This document shows, piece after piece, positions 29,603-41,419 of a DNA stretch of 64,000 bases (its first letter is position 1; the number at the start of each line of letters is the position of its first letter). Origin of the DNA: Anthracocystis setariae. Its lineage: Eukaryota; Basidiomycota; Ustilaginomycetes; Ustilaginales; Ustilaginaceae. Below the pieces are notes generated by a model. The model had not been told where the DNA came from. It ran no database searches and saw only the letters and a program-made list of their open reading frames with translations. The stretch is taken from assembly GCA_928724745.1 (NCBI GenBank), contig CAKMXJ010000007.1, positions 248,001 through 312,000 of the forward strand. Reading direction: 5' to 3'. A program made the translations under genes and the position numbers.

Positions 29603-30883
29603 TCACTTCTTCATCGACGCACTCCTACTCGGGACGAGCACCTCCATCTGTGTCATCGAAGCATGCTCGCTGCCATCCGAATCCAACAGCCCTGTGTTTA
29701 ACGAACCTCTGCTCGCGCCAGCCGCGCTGTTCAACACACCCAGCCTGTTATGATCCGTCGAGAAAGTTTCTGGCGAAGGTGTTCGGCTCGTCGTAGTCGG
29801 ACTCGCCCATGGTAGAGCCGAGGCTCCAAACCCGGGCATCGTCAGTGGCAGAAGCGGACTGCCAGACATGTTGATAAACGAGTTGATTCGGCTCGTCGAC
29901 TTGCTATCCGCCACGGAATGCTCGCCGCTGCTGCTTACTTCGTACAGCGAGTAGGATGAGTTCCTCTTGTGCGGCGCTGGCTGCAGTGGATGCGAGTACG
30001 ACATGCTCCTCGTCATGATGTACGCATGCGTCGGATCCACCGCCTGAGGATTGAGCGTAATTTCGTTGCTCGAACGCCCACTTTGCGCGCGTTTCAAAGC
30101 AGCCCCTTTACCCACCGAAGTGTTGCGGTTGAGACGATTCGCTCCAAAGCTCAACCTCGGCCTGGCTGCTGCTGAATCGCTTGGCGTCGTAATCGGATAC
30201 CCTCCTCGCTCCGCCATGCCCGCATCCTTCGCACCGAACAGCAACGTACTCGATCCACTGCTCGAATCGTTTAAACCCAACAACGGCAAGTGAGCGATGG
30301 CGCTCAACGTCGATTTGTGCGACTTGTCCGAGATCTTTGTCGCCTCAGACACTGAGAAACTCGTCCCGCGGTACCCATGCGATACCCGTTTGCTTGTCGA
30401 CGAGATCTCGTTGGGAGTGAAGCTGGCGCGAGAGTTGCGGCCCACCTTGCGAGGGACCTTGTTGGGTGGGTAACGACGCTCAGGGCTGATGGGTGTACTC
30501 GATCCTGGCGTTGGACTTGCGGCTGGGCTGCCCCGAGGGCTGCCCCGAACGCGCAAGTCCTGGAAAGCTCGCTCTCGCTCTTGCAAAACGATTCTGGAGG
30601 ATCTCGACATGCACGAGGGCGCCAAAATGCGCAACAATGCGATAACCAAGCCCAACACTGCGGCTCCCAGACCACAGAGGACGAGCAAGACCGGAGTCAG
30701 GGGGATGGATGTATCGCCGAGCGGAACATAGTTGTCTCCCTTCATGATAGCACGCTTTTGCAACGACCGCGCTGCGTCGGGCGCAAAGACAGATGGACCA
30801 TCTCGGACTGGAAAGGCCAAAACACACCAGGCGCCGGCCAACAGCAGCAAAGCGCTGCGTGCTGTTCTTGATGTCGCTGCCAT
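29603..30883 (-). CDS. Single-pass membrane protein with signal peptide (unknown function)
   Basis: 426 residues from ATG 30883. No characterised family recognised. The N terminus is a signal peptide (hydrophobic core ALLLLAGAWCVLAF, residues 11-24), then a short luminal/extracellular part with a dibasic KR at 43-44 that a Kex2-type protease could cut. One transmembrane segment (about residues 63-87, TPVLLVLCGLGAAVLGLVIA) is followed by a basic, Ser/Pro/Thr-rich cytoplasmic tail of about 335 residues with many SP/TP sites and RxxS-like patterns. A type I plasma-membrane or cell-wall-sensor-like protein is possible, but the extracellular part is too short for a typical WSC sensor. The upstream frame has no better ATG. 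It converges on CFD1 across the repeat region. Confidence 0.75.
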   Translation of the reverse strand: MAATSRTARSALLLLAGAWCVLAFPVRDGPSVFAPDAARSLQKRAIMKGDNYVPLGDTSIPLTPVLLVLCGLGAAVLGLVIALLRILAPSCMSRSSRIVLQERERAFQDLRVRGSPRGSPAASPTPGSSTPISPERRYPPNKVPRKVGRNSRASFTPNEISSTSKRVSHGYRGTSFSVSEATKISDKSHKSTLSAIAHLPLLGLNDSSSGSSTLLFGAKDAGMAERGGYPITTPSDSAAARPRLSFGANRLNRNTSVGKGAALKRAQSGRSSNEITLNPQAVDPTHAYIMTRSMSYSHPLQPAPHKRNSSYSLYEVSSSGEHSVADSKSTSRINSFINMSGSPLLPLTMPGFGASALPWASPTTTSRTPSPETFSTDHNRLGVLNSAAGASRGSLNTGLLDSDGSEHASMTQMEVLVPSRSASMKK

Positions 30884-33800
30884 GATGGCGCAAGGAATAT
30901 GTGTGAATGTGCTGAAGACACACCTAGCCTCGGCCAGAAAGACTTGAAACCGGACCAAGACAAACTGGGGTCAAGCTAGGCAAGTACTTCGGTCGCAGAA
31001 AGCCTTAAAGACGCAGGTTGCAGGGCCCAACCGATGGCACCTTGTCTGCTGTGAGAGTGTGGATTCGTGCAGCTTGTTGTCGTGGGGTGGTGGTGGTGGT
31101 GGTGCCAGATGAACGCCTCGCCGTCAGTTGTTGAGGAGCAAATGAGGTCGAGGGTTGGTTGACTGAGGAGTGCACAGACAAGGAGCAAAAGTGGGAGAGC
31201 AAGGATCTCGGGACAATGGATGGTGGAACGCCCGAAATGAAGCGTTGGTGCGCTGCTGCAGAGAATGATTGAGGAAGCGTGCGTTCAATCTTGCTGCACA
31301 GCTTTGCGTTGCTCAAAGCCTCGCGTATACTTGTGAAGGACGAGGAGGGAGCGGCCGAGTAGAGATCGGAGCCAAGATTAGCCTCAAACGTAAACGCGAG
31401 GGGCTAGATGTGGGCGGAAGGGGAGGCGTGCCAGATCGTAGGTGAGAGCTTGCGCTGCGAGCGAGACTGCAGAGTTAAAGTTTGCGCAGCAGATCCAGAA
31501 GGCTTCGGGGATAGCCTTAATGTGCAAAAGATGCGCAGCTGAACGAATGCTTGGGGAACACTGGTTGTGGAGAGCAAACGTTTAGTACAAGGAGAGCAAA
31601 GGCAGTGAAGACCCGGGATTCGATGAGGTGTGTTGATGCAGAGTGACAGATGAAATTGTCCGTTGATTGGGATCGTCTATTCGTGAAGCGATGAGAAGGA
31701 AGTGGACGAGGAAGTTAACGTTGACGAGATGCAAAGAACAAGAAGTGAAGCGCCGGTGTCGAAGTGAGAAGACGAACGGAAAGGAAGGATGAAGAGGAAG
31801 CCCGTAAACGAATGGGGGAGGGATGATGTTGGGAAGATGAGAAGCGGAGAGAAGCCAGCGGTGGAAGTGAAAGAGATGCAGTGTCGAAGAGGATGCAAGA
31901 AGTGACTCAAGGTCGATGATCGCAAGGTGGGCGAAGGGCGGAGGGCGGGGGCTTTAGGAGGGTGCGGGATCCAAGGTGAGGCAGGATGATAGCGTGTGTT
32001 TGAACTCTGAGGCAGATATGAGGTAACTTGAGCTGCCAGCGCTTAGAGAGGATGCATACAAAATACACCACAGCCGTGAGCGAGAGGGGGAGGGGGAGGG
32101 GGAAGACCTCTAGCTGGCTGGTCTGTCTATCTGTGTATCTGTCTATATGCGACTGACAAGGATAACAATCTGAATGCAGCAGCAGTTGGAGCGGTTGTCA
32201 ATGCTTTGGATCCGGTTCCAGGTAGAGCTCAACACCACACTGAACAAAGCATGTCGGTTGCGTTTCGGAACATGCGTTTCCTACTGTACAGTACACTACA
32301 GTACAGTATTGCGAGGTGCGTGCCACATGCATTGCATCTCACCGTCACGAATGCTGTACGGTACTGTAAAGCACAGTCGGTTCACTACAATACACTACAC
32401 TACACTACACTTCACTTTGGCTGCTTTGCGCTAAGCGTTGCGTTTGGCGCGGAGCCAGATCTTGTCTGCATTCGACCATGACCGTCTCGCCCATCTCAAA
32501 TTATGCTACTCTGCAGCATTGACAAACTCTGTGGGATTTCACCGATCCTGCGAAATGAGAGACCTACAGTATGCGGAATGATGAAGCAACACGAAACTAA
32601 TGCGAAGCAAATTGAAAAAGAAAAGGAAAAAGCGCATTTTATTTGCGGATTTAGGAGAGAACCTAGCGAACGCTGAGCCCCTACACTGGCTGGAAACACA
32701 TCCGTTCCGAGGCTCAACCAGAAGAAGTAGAAAAGAAAAAAAAAAAGGGAAGAGGATGCAGGCGGGCGATGCGAGCCGGAAGGGAAGGCAGCGTCGTTCG
32801 TTGGTGAGGTTTGCGGTTGCGATTTGGTAGAATTCGGACTCTTTTTTTTTTTTTTTTTGGTGAATGACAGGTTGCAGATGCGCGAGTGCGTAGCCGAAGC
32901 GCCTGCCTCATCATTGTTGCTAAACAGGAGCACATATTACGCTTTCATCTGTTTCAACGCTCCGAATCATGCGTTGACATCGCTATCGTTCCAAATTCCG
33001 CCCCTTTTTTTTTCCTTTCTCTGTTTTATTTAATTGATAGAGTTCAATTCTTTACCGTACAAGACAGTACGGTAGTTTGACCACGATGGGTTTAGACGGC
33101 GTCATTTGCAAGCCAAACTCGAGCCCATCCTAATCTCTCCAAAGCCAGCTAAGTCGATACAGTACAGTCTACGCTTTGGCCGAGTCTTGGCAGCATAAGA
33201 CCCCTAGCCCAACCTGCAGCGTGGCAATGTTTATTCAGCTGCAGTTTTCGCCGGCGCAAAGTGGATACGAACCGGAAGCGTAACCCTTTTGTCAAGTAGT
33301 GGGGGAAAAATAAGGAAAGAAAATTAATTTAGGGGGATAGGGCGCTTGTTGTTGCAGCAGAAACCAATGGGTTGCTGGCTGTGGCTTTTGACGAGGTCAT
33401 CGCAATCTGAATTGGCAATCCGCCTGACCAAACCCAAGCGATCGCAAGGATCGCTTTGATCTCATATCTCTGTCGGCTCGACGGCTTGGATTCCGTCTCG
33501 CGTCGTCACAATCCAATACTACTCACTACTTTGGGTTCGGCCGCACACTCCTACAGTATATGCAGCGCAGCCACCTTCTGCGACTCACTTGCACTCAGCA
33601 TGTTCGGGTCAGCCGACCCTACCCGGCCACACTGTCAAACGTACTCGTGTCGAAGCAGTCCAAAGGGAACAAGAGAGTTGGTCTCCTCGTGGAGGTTGCC
33701 GGGTTCAGACTCCGTGCAGAAGAAACACGTAAGCGAGCAGGCGCTGACAGCAGCGGATTGCGCACCAAACCTATCACACGAGCCTGCATCTGTCTCGCTT

Positions 33801-34252
33801 TGGCCCTCGGTCTTGCCCTCACCCCAACTTCAAGAAAATTTAAATCGGAACAAACAAATTCCACAACCACTACAACTGCTCTCTAATGCGTTCGCCTCTC
33901 CCACAGATCGCAGAGAAACAAATCCAAAATCCGGTTTGGGTTAACGGTTTGAAAATTCAACCTTTGCCTTGACCGCATCGCGCTGCCGAGACGTGACAGG
34001 AGGGCGTGAAGCGGGCGTCGATGCGCCTCCAAGCTCACTACAGTCGCAGATACAGTCGGCATCGGTTCGTCAACGTCGATGATTACCATATCTGATGTTG
34101 GCGATTGGGCTCGCTTGTTCAGGTATCAATCGACCATTTGGCTTCATTTTATGCCTTCAATTAGGCAACCATTCTAGCCCATGTGATGTGCTCAGAAAAT
34201 AAGTTTGCAAACTCGATCTACGGGGAAAAGGGTTCACTTCGGTCAAGACGAC

Positions 34253-34292
34253 GCACTGCACTGCACTGCACTGCACTGCACTGCACTGCACT
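34253..34292. repeat. GCACT pentanucleotide microsatellite, 8 units
   Basis: Eight perfect tandem copies of GCACT in the gene-free region. Confidence 0.95.
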
Positions 34293-36944
34293 GTCATGTA
34301 CAAGGTTTTCGTTCCTGCTGCTTGGCTCTCCGATGGCAACATCTAGCTGATGAGTGTTCCGCTTCTTGCCTACAGCTGGATTACTGTATCGCCCTACTGT
34401 ACTTTTGAAAAGGCTTTGTTTCGCTTTGCCTTGTCCCATACCGTCATTTGGTACTGCAGTACATGCTGATGCAAGTCGCACAGCCTAGGACGTAGATGCC
34501 TTGTTCGGTCGTGGCTTGCCGCCTTGTTTTTCCCAAAACGGCGAAAGTGTCTATCCTATCTCCAGGTTGAGACCGAGAGAATATGGTTGAGTCAGAGGGC
34601 AGGAACACGATTGGTCTGAATGCTGTTTTAATCATTGTCTAGCACCAAGTGGTGTTAAGGCCGGTGTTCCGAAACCGACCAATTGGCAGAATGCGCAGCA
34701 CTGTGGTTTTATCGTGGCGCAACCGGCGGGTACTGTAGTCACCGACTGTATACTGTACGCGCACTGGATTTGGTCGACTGTATCTTTAACAATTAATTAC
34801 AGAGTAGTGTACAGAACCGGCGGGCGGAGTCTAGATGCGGACAGATCGAAATACTGTAATCTCTACAATTCGGCACTGGATTTCGCTCGAGATTCAACAT
34901 AGACCAACGCGACCAACCATGCAATCGCAGCCATGATTACTGTACTAGACGACCCTTGCTTGCACTTCATCTCTGTCGCTGTTGGAGGAGAGATAACTTT
35001 ACGAGGGTCACCCTATCTGGTGGATGCTTGCGATGCACAGGATGTGATGACGGGCTGCAACACTCGACTCGTTTGCCCGCACAGTTGATCTTGTCGAGCC
35101 CGGCCGAGGGCGTGAGTCTTTCATGGCGAATTCCCCATTCGACCGGTTTGCAATCGTGTTGTGTCAACAGTCAGGAACACCGACACTCTAGGAATTGTTG
35201 CATGCGAAAAATGATCGCTTTGGCAACCACACACCGGAACAGTTGCTTCCGACGAGCGACAGTCCGCAACCTTCAGGGTCGCCGCTGCTTATCCCGCTCA
35301 AGTGCACATGACTTGGTCGGCACAGCCATTGCCCACGAGACTGTCTCCACGCTTATCGTCGCGTGGCCGGAGGGGGAGAGGCGTTCCACAAATATTAAAA
35401 AAATAGCTGCAAGGCAATGTCTCACGTTCAAGCTTGTTGGTTTGCCGCCAGCGTGGTTCCGTAACGTGGTCGCATGAGTTGGCCGTATCGCATGAAGGTG
35501 AAATGGCACACTTCACAGATAAGGGGCATCAAAGATATGTACTGTACTGTGTTTCCTCAAGCTGGCGAAACCTAATCGTAGGAGTTGAGGGCGCAAAGTG
35601 GAACCTCGCTGGCAAGTGCACATGGCAGTTTGAGCTCGTGTCCAACAACGGCGTTGGTAAGGCCAGTAAATGCTGGTAATAATCATGCGAGCAGAGCTTG
35701 GAAATCGGTTGGTGGTGCTTGACGTTAGGCGAGGAGTTTTTTATTTATTTATTTTTGGCTTTTAAGCCGATTGTGAGGTCTGGTTTTTGAAACACATATT
35801 CCTTCCTTGCACCTCGTCACGCCGGTGTCCATGATGATTGGCTTCGTCGTTTGGGGTTGGGGCGGTACGAACTTGAAACCCTGGTTGAACCCTAGTGCGG
35901 GCGGGCCAAGCGTCTTGGCGAGCAGCTGCCTCGTCCGCGTCGTGTGGCTTGTTCGGTCATGGTTTGCAATCGTACGTCAACGCGAGCCAATCATGGCAAC
36001 CAGACCCATCGGCCACTTTTGCAAATCTTGTTCGAGCTAGATACGTAACGGCTCGTCCATCCGAAGCCCTCGATCTGGAGTGGTCGTCGTTGGTTCCTAG
36101 CGGCCTTTGCAGTCGCTGCACAGAGGCGAGACGGCAACCATGTGGTTTATAAGAGCTTCTGCAGGCTTTCGTCACGTTTAGGCAGCTTGGTGAACTGTGG
36201 TGATCTGTTTGGACTCCGGTCGTGTGAGCGCGGTCGAATCGGTGGAAATAAGGTGGGGGGGAGAGCCGCGTGGTTGGTTGCTGTAGTTCGGGAATGATGT
36301 CATGTGTAGTTGATCAGCCAGGTTGACATCTCAAGGACGATCTGACAGCGGTTTTTTCTTTTCGAAATTTGATATCGCAGGATAGGATCTCCCGATGCAT
36401 CTGCTGCCATCCTGGTTGCAGATCTTGCAGCGCCCTGGCCTCTCGACTCCAGCAAAGTAGTTCCGACAGCTCAATGAGCATCTTCCAGCCATCCAAGCGC
36501 CTGCGAGAGCTGCGATACGAGAGGATGTGTTGGTCGGCGAATTTTAATGCCTCCTTTTTCGTCGCCATTTCCTTCTGATCTTTTGCAGAATCACATAAAA
36601 CATCTGCCCTCTTTCCCCTCAACCTGCACAACGCCAAGTCAGAATGTAGCATGATAGATCTACCGCTCAGGCATTGGAATCTCTCTGCCACGTATGCAGT
36701 CATATACGGCGGACCCAGGCCCAAGCTGAGATCTCACCAGCATATGGAAGGCGCAGTGACTTCTATATGTTAGATCGAGGATGATATGAGAAATTCGTCC
36801 ACACAAAATTCGACCGACACGTGACATCTTTCTGCCATTTGCCAGCGCTTTGTGAGGTGCAGCAGTGAGCATTTAAACATTTCTTCGCACTGCGCCGAGC
36901 ACGGCGTCGGCTCCACGTCGACTGTCACGCCGAGCAAGAGAGAA

Positions 36945-36971
36945 GACACACACACACACACACACACACAC
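36945..36971. repeat. AC dinucleotide microsatellite
   Basis: About 13 perfect CA units ~300 bp upstream of the p24 gene start. Confidence 0.9.
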
Positions 36972-37276
36972 TACACCATCTCCAATCCCATCATCCAGAT
37001 CAGCCGCTGCCCTGATCACGACACGAAAAGCCCCGCTCGTCTCATCTCCCCGAGGTGAGAGTCCGACAACATCACGAGACCGAAACCGGTGCAATTTACC
37101 CAACTCACGACCGCCTCCACGACCCACAAAATAGCAAGACTGCAGCTCAAGCGATAACCCGTCCGCCACTCTTTTTGCCACCCCTCGACCCACGAACGGT
37201 ACCAAGGCGAGAGCAGAGGAACAAGAAAGGAAAGCACGCTCTTAACTGTCCTACCCATCCCGCATCGTTTGCAACC

Positions 37277-37930
37277 ATGTTGGGCCGTACGCACATCCTT
37301 GTGCTTCTACTGAGTCTGCTGCTCACGCTTCGTAGCACGAGCGCGCTGTACTTCTACCTTGACGCGGACACACCGAAATGTTTCCTCGAAGAACTGCCTA
37401 ACGACACGGTCGTAGTCGGCCACTACATGACTGAAGAATGGGACCCCACACTGCAACGTTTTGTCGTAAAGGACGACATGGGCATCCACATCTCTGTGCG
37501 CGAAGTCAAAGACGACCATGTCGTCACTTCGTCGCGCGGTCCGCCTGAAGGCAAGTTCGCATTCACGTCGCACGAAGCAGGCGACCATCGAATCTGCATG
37601 CTCGCCAAATTTGACGGTCGTCCGCCAGTCCAAGTCCGAATGCATCTCGACATCGTCATCGGCGACGCCAAACCGGATAACACCCACAAGGACAAATCGC
37701 ACGTCCAAGACCTCGCCCAACGCGTCCGCGACCTCAACGCCAAACTCAGAGACATCCGCAAAGAACAACAGTACCAACGAGAACGCGAAGCACAGTTCAG
37801 AAACCTCAGCGAACTCACAAACTCAAGAGCAATGTGGTGGAGCTCCATCCAACTCATCACCCTCCTCGGCGCTTGCGTCTGGCAACTTCGCCATCTGAGA
37901 GGCTTCTTCGAGGACAAGAAGCTCCGCTAA
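37277..37930 (+). CDS. p24-family (EMP24/GP25L) COPII/COPI cargo receptor, Erp1/TMED9-like
   Basis: 217 residues from ATG 37277. p24 proteins cycle between ER and Golgi in heteromeric complexes and sort GPI-anchored and other cargo. The signal peptide (ILVLLLSLLLTL) is followed by a mature start at LYFYLDADTPKCFLEELPND, typical of the alpha subfamily (yeast Erp1/5/6, animal TMED4/9). The GOLD domain has a Cys pair (KCFLE and RICML), then a coiled coil (LAQRVRDLNAKLRDIRKEQQ) and one transmembrane segment (SSIQLITLLGACVWQL). The C-terminal KKLR is a dilysine KKxx COPI-retrieval signal. Length is normal for the family. It converges on the CLC gene, 157 bp between stops. Confidence 0.93.
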   Translation: MLGRTHILVLLLSLLLTLRSTSALYFYLDADTPKCFLEELPNDTVVVGHYMTEEWDPTLQRFVVKDDMGIHISVREVKDDHVVTSSRGPPEGKFAFTSHEAGDHRICMLAKFDGRPPVQVRMHLDIVIGDAKPDNTHKDKSHVQDLAQRVRDLNAKLRDIRKEQQYQREREAQFRNLSELTNSRAMWWSSIQLITLLGACVWQLRHLRGFFEDKKLR

Positions 37931-38086
37931 ACTCCTCGGCCCCCCCCCCAACCCACCCACCTACCCCCTAACCTCCATTCTTATTTGTCGTCGTGATCAT
38001 TCGACATCCAGTGACGTTAGGGTATGTTTTTTTTTTTGGTGACATGGTACTGTGATTGAAAGACATGCGTGACAGCGTCTGAGGTA

Positions 38087-41000
38087 TCAATCGTCTTCGC
38101 CGAGCACAAACTGTTCTTGATCCGCACTGCGTCTCTTGTGTGACTGTCTCGACGACGAGGAAGCTTGAGGATCGCGCGTGTCATCGTCTGCTCGCAAATT
38201 CGGATCGATACTGAGATGTTGATATCCCTCGGCCTCACCCTGTCTCGTCCTCCGCGCTCTCCGTGCTCCCCTTGTCCTGCCGCTCACCCAGCTGTTCAAC
38301 CCAACGCGCTGAGCTACACTCTCCACATGCGGCACCACACGCGCCCACTGATCTGCTGCCCACTCAAAAACCTCCTTGAGCAGAATCTCCAACTCGCCAC
38401 CTGCACCCTCCGCATAGCTGCCACCCATCCCGACACCATTGATCGAGCTCGGCAATGCCGCCTCCCTGAGAGCCACCGCCTCCGCCTTCTCCTGCTGCGC
38501 AATCCGCTTGAGCACATCCTTGACCGTCACGAGGCCCGAGAGCTTACCGTACTCGACGACGAGGATGACGCGTGGACCGAGCTTCTTGAACAAGTCCATC
38601 ACGGTCTCGAGCGCCATTTCCGGTTGGACGATCAGCGGCGTAGCGTCGATCCATCCGCCGAGCTCGAGCACATCCGAATCGCCTTGCCCGTCCACGATCG
38701 CATCGTCGTCCACTTCACCGTCCGTGACTCGGTAAGCCGGCAGATGGCGTTGCTCGTCATCCTCCTCTTCGCCTTCATTGCTATCGTCCACTTGGCTAAT
38801 AAGAGATTCCGACTCAGCCCGACGGTGCACTCCCCTCGCTCGACCCGACCCAGTTCCGCCGCTTCCACCGCCATTGCCCAGCCCTAGCGCCGATGCGCCA
38901 CTCAACTTGCTCAGCAAATCCTCCCTCATCGCCTGATCCGCCGCCGCCGTCGTCGGTAGCGACGACACCGTCAGCAAATCCTGCTGCTGCCCCCTCTTGG
39001 TCGCGTTCCTCCCGACACTGAATACACACGTGGTCTCCGAGCCCAACGCCCTCGCTCGCCTCGCCTTCGCAATCGCATACCGCAGCTCCACTTTGCCGAC
39101 ATATCCGAGCAGCGTCGCATCGTTCTCGCTCTGCACGAGCGGGAAGCCCTTGTACGTGCCCTCGGCCAACCGAGCCTCGAGATCCCTGAGCTTCATCCCA
39201 GCAGCATACAGCACGTCGGGCTTGACGAGCATCACGTCCTCGACGGGAATGCCGAAGCTGTGGTCATCTTTGTCCAGGAATGGATAGCCGGAGAACTTGA
39301 TCATCTGCTCGGAAATGCCACCGCGCGAGAACCAATCGGCAACACCCTTGGTGATACCCACCACGATCATGGTCGGCAGGATGTAGGTGAGTGCGCCGGT
39401 GAGTTCGAACATGATGACGACGACGGCGACGGTGATGCGAGTCACTCCAGCCAGCGCGGCGGCGGCTCCGAGGAACGCGTAGGTCCCGGGTGTGATACAC
39501 GGCACGTCAGGCTGACAGGCCGAGAACATGGACCAGTGCGGGAAAGTATTGTACAACGCCTTGACGAGAATGCCGACCATTCGGCCGAACGTCGCACCGA
39601 TCGCCATGGAAGGCACAAAGATACCAGCGGGCACCTTGCAACCGTACGAGATGATGACCAGCGCCGTTCTGAGCACCGTGGCGAGCAGTAGAGAGTTGAC
39701 CATTCGCCACTGTGCCCAAGTTTGACACAGATTATCGTAATCTCCGCCGCCCTCGCACTCTCGGAACAGGATCTCGAGCGACTCGGTCATGTCGATGCGC
39801 AGGAACTTGTTTGCATATCCGATGAAGGCTGTCAGTGTAGCCAAGACGACCACCTCACTGACGCCGTGCTTGGCGAGGTAGCTACGACGGAACGATTGAA
39901 CTTGCAGATTGTACTTGATGACAAACGCACCGTACAGACCGCCGAAGATGCCGATGAGAATGTAGAAGACGATCTCAAAGTAGTGCCAGTCGCGGTCGTA
40001 CGACACTTGGAACAAAACAAGCTTGCCCGTGCGGAAGGGGTTCATGAAGGACAGCGTCACTGTGGCCGCCAGTGCACACAGGAACGACCTCCACATTGTC
40101 GACGCTGGGAAGTTGTACGCCATCTCTTCTAGCGAGAAGAGCACACCGCCGATGGGCGAGCCGAAAGCGACCGCAACACCAGCGGCAGATGCGGCGGTGA
40201 GCAGCTCGCGCATCTTGGCTTGACTTCGGTTGAAAGAGCGGAAGAAGCTTGCGACGACATTGCCGATGCAGCAGGCCACGTGCACAGCTGGGCCTTCCTT
40301 TCCAACGCTGAGCCCGGATGCGATGGCTAAAGGCAGCGTCAGACTCTTGATGGCGAGTGTCCAGAAGCCGAGATATCCATTGATGACGAATCCGGCAAGA
40401 ATGCACTTGATCTCGGAGATCCCACTGCCAGCTGCGTACGGTGCAAAGGACCTGACGAGGTGAGCGCAGACGAACGACAGCAAGCCAGCAAAGAGGATGT
40501 AGATGATCCAAGCAGGGAAAGTCCACGTCGACCACGGTACCCAATCCGTACACGTTTCGCTGAAGTCACCTGCGCCAGATGACGCGCCGTCGGCTCGAGA
40601 AAGAAGCTGAAGCCCTGCACCAAAGCCGTGGTGGAGGATGTCCTGGGCTGATCTAGCCCATAAGGCATGATCAGGGGTGCTGCGTATTGTTATGTTGCTG
40701 TAGATATCGCGTGCTATTGCTGTTGTTGCTGTGGCGGCCGCGGACATGGCTGCTGACGAAAGTGTCGAAGAAGGCATTGCTGTGACGGTGACGGTAGCGG
40801 TTGCTTGCGCCTTGGCTGCTGCTGGAAGCGGTGCTCCACCGGGTCCGGCTTGGTCCATCATCTCCCAGCAGCAGAACTTCTGGTTGAGCCACCATCCAGA
40901 GCTGCAGTATCCTAGCTTGAGATCCGACGCCCACTCTGTAGCCAAACTGATGATGCCCATGTTGAGGCCGATCAGGATCCCGACAAGCACAATGACGCCG

Positions 41001-41419
41001 CTATCTGTAAATGCCGACAGAGCGCTTTTGACGATACCCCAAACCAACCACAGTCTCCTGCCCCATGGCCCTCTAGGCCACCAGCGAGGAGGAATGCCCG
41101 CCCTTCCAAAGCCGACGCCTCCCCAGGCTGCGTCCAAGTTTGCGCGACTGGAGCCGTTGCCGAGATGCGAGCTGGACGATGAGACAAAATGGGCGGAAGC
41201 AGCCTGGCGTTCGCGGGCTAGACGGTTGCGCTCGCGAGTGTTATCGACGACCCAGTCGACGGTGGAGAAGGATTCGTACCTGCGGATCTCGTCGAGTTCT
41301 TCTTCGTCTGCGATGGCAGCATTGTCGGCGTAGGTGCTACTGCGACGGGATGAGCTTGGCAAGTAGGCCGCCGAGGGCGAGGGTGGCACCGCGCTCGTTT
41401 TCGTATTGGGGGAAGTCAT
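38087..41419 (-). CDS. CLC-family chloride/proton antiporter with CBS domains
   Basis: 1,110 residues from ATG 41419. CLC proteins carry chloride, here probably in exchange for protons, in Golgi, endosomal or vacuolar membranes (yeast Gef1). Visible signatures are GSGISEIKCIL, GKEGPAVH with the gating glutamate (near residue 376), and GGVLFSLEEMAY, whose second Glu (near 430) is the proton glutamate found in exchangers and missing in channels. PAGIFVPSMAIGA is a further anion-pathway motif. Two CBS domains follow, near residues 726-785 (VEDVMLVKPDVLYAAG) and 920-980 (ATPLIVQPEMALETVM), separated by a long Gly/acidic insert. A ~130-residue disordered N-terminal tail and a basic C-terminal tail account for the extra length over Gef1 (about 780). 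Exchanger activity is inferred from the residues. Confidence 0.95.
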   Translation of the reverse strand: MTSPNTKTSAVPPSPSAAYLPSSSRRSSTYADNAAIADEEELDEIRRYESFSTVDWVVDNTRERNRLARERQAASAHFVSSSSSHLGNGSSRANLDAAWGGVGFGRAGIPPRWWPRGPWGRRLWLVWGIVKSALSAFTDSGVIVLVGILIGLNMGIISLATEWASDLKLGYCSSGWWLNQKFCCWEMMDQAGPGGAPLPAAAKAQATATVTVTAMPSSTLSSAAMSAAATATTAIARDIYSNITIRSTPDHALWARSAQDILHHGFGAGLQLLSRADGASSGAGDFSETCTDWVPWSTWTFPAWIIYILFAGLLSFVCAHLVRSFAPYAAGSGISEIKCILAGFVINGYLGFWTLAIKSLTLPLAIASGLSVGKEGPAVHVACCIGNVVASFFRSFNRSQAKMRELLTAASAAGVAVAFGSPIGGVLFSLEEMAYNFPASTMWRSFLCALAATVTLSFMNPFRTGKLVLFQVSYDRDWHYFEIVFYILIGIFGGLYGAFVIKYNLQVQSFRRSYLAKHGVSEVVVLATLTAFIGYANKFLRIDMTESLEILFRECEGGGDYDNLCQTWAQWRMVNSLLLATVLRTALVIISYGCKVPAGIFVPSMAIGATFGRMVGILVKALYNTFPHWSMFSACQPDVPCITPGTYAFLGAAAALAGVTRITVAVVVIMFELTGALTYILPTMIVVGITKGVADWFSRGGISEQMIKFSGYPFLDKDDHSFGIPVEDVMLVKPDVLYAAGMKLRDLEARLAEGTYKGFPLVQSENDATLLGYVGKVELRYAIAKARRARALGSETTCVFSVGRNATKRGQQQDLLTVSSLPTTAAADQAMREDLLSKLSGASALGLGNGGGSGGTGSGRARGVHRRAESESLISQVDDSNEGEEEDDEQRHLPAYRVTDGEVDDDAIVDGQGDSDVLELGGWIDATPLIVQPEMALETVMDLFKKLGPRVILVVEYGKLSGLVTVKDVLKRIAQQEKAEAVALREAALPSSINGVGMGGSYAEGAGGELEILLKEVFEWAADQWARVVPHVESVAQRVGLNSWVSGRTRGARRARRTRQGEAEGYQHLSIDPNLRADDDTRDPQASSSSRQSHKRRSADQEQFVLGEDD

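Larger units (their letters stand above)
30884..37276. other. Gene-free ~6.4-kb region
   Basis: No convincing gene on either strand. The left part (31.3-32.0 kb) is strongly purine-biased on the plus strand, resembling a leader or promoter of the membrane-protein gene. 32.2-35.6 kb carries at least a dozen TACTGTA/TACAGTA heptamers, T-runs (about 32838 and 33003), and a GCACT pentamer array. A weak minus-strand frame at about 36314-36703 (MATKKEALKFADQHILSY) has some protein-like composition. The right end, with an AC tract, is the promoter of the p24 gene. Confidence 0.55.

Noticed and set aside
33456..33944. 162-codon plus-strand frame in the gene-free block
   Set aside because: Ser/Leu/Pro/Gln-rich random composition, no motif, several rival frames of equal length overlap it.
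34956..35477. 173-codon plus-strand frame in the gene-free block
   Set aside because: Cys/Arg-rich random-like composition and no recognisable domain.
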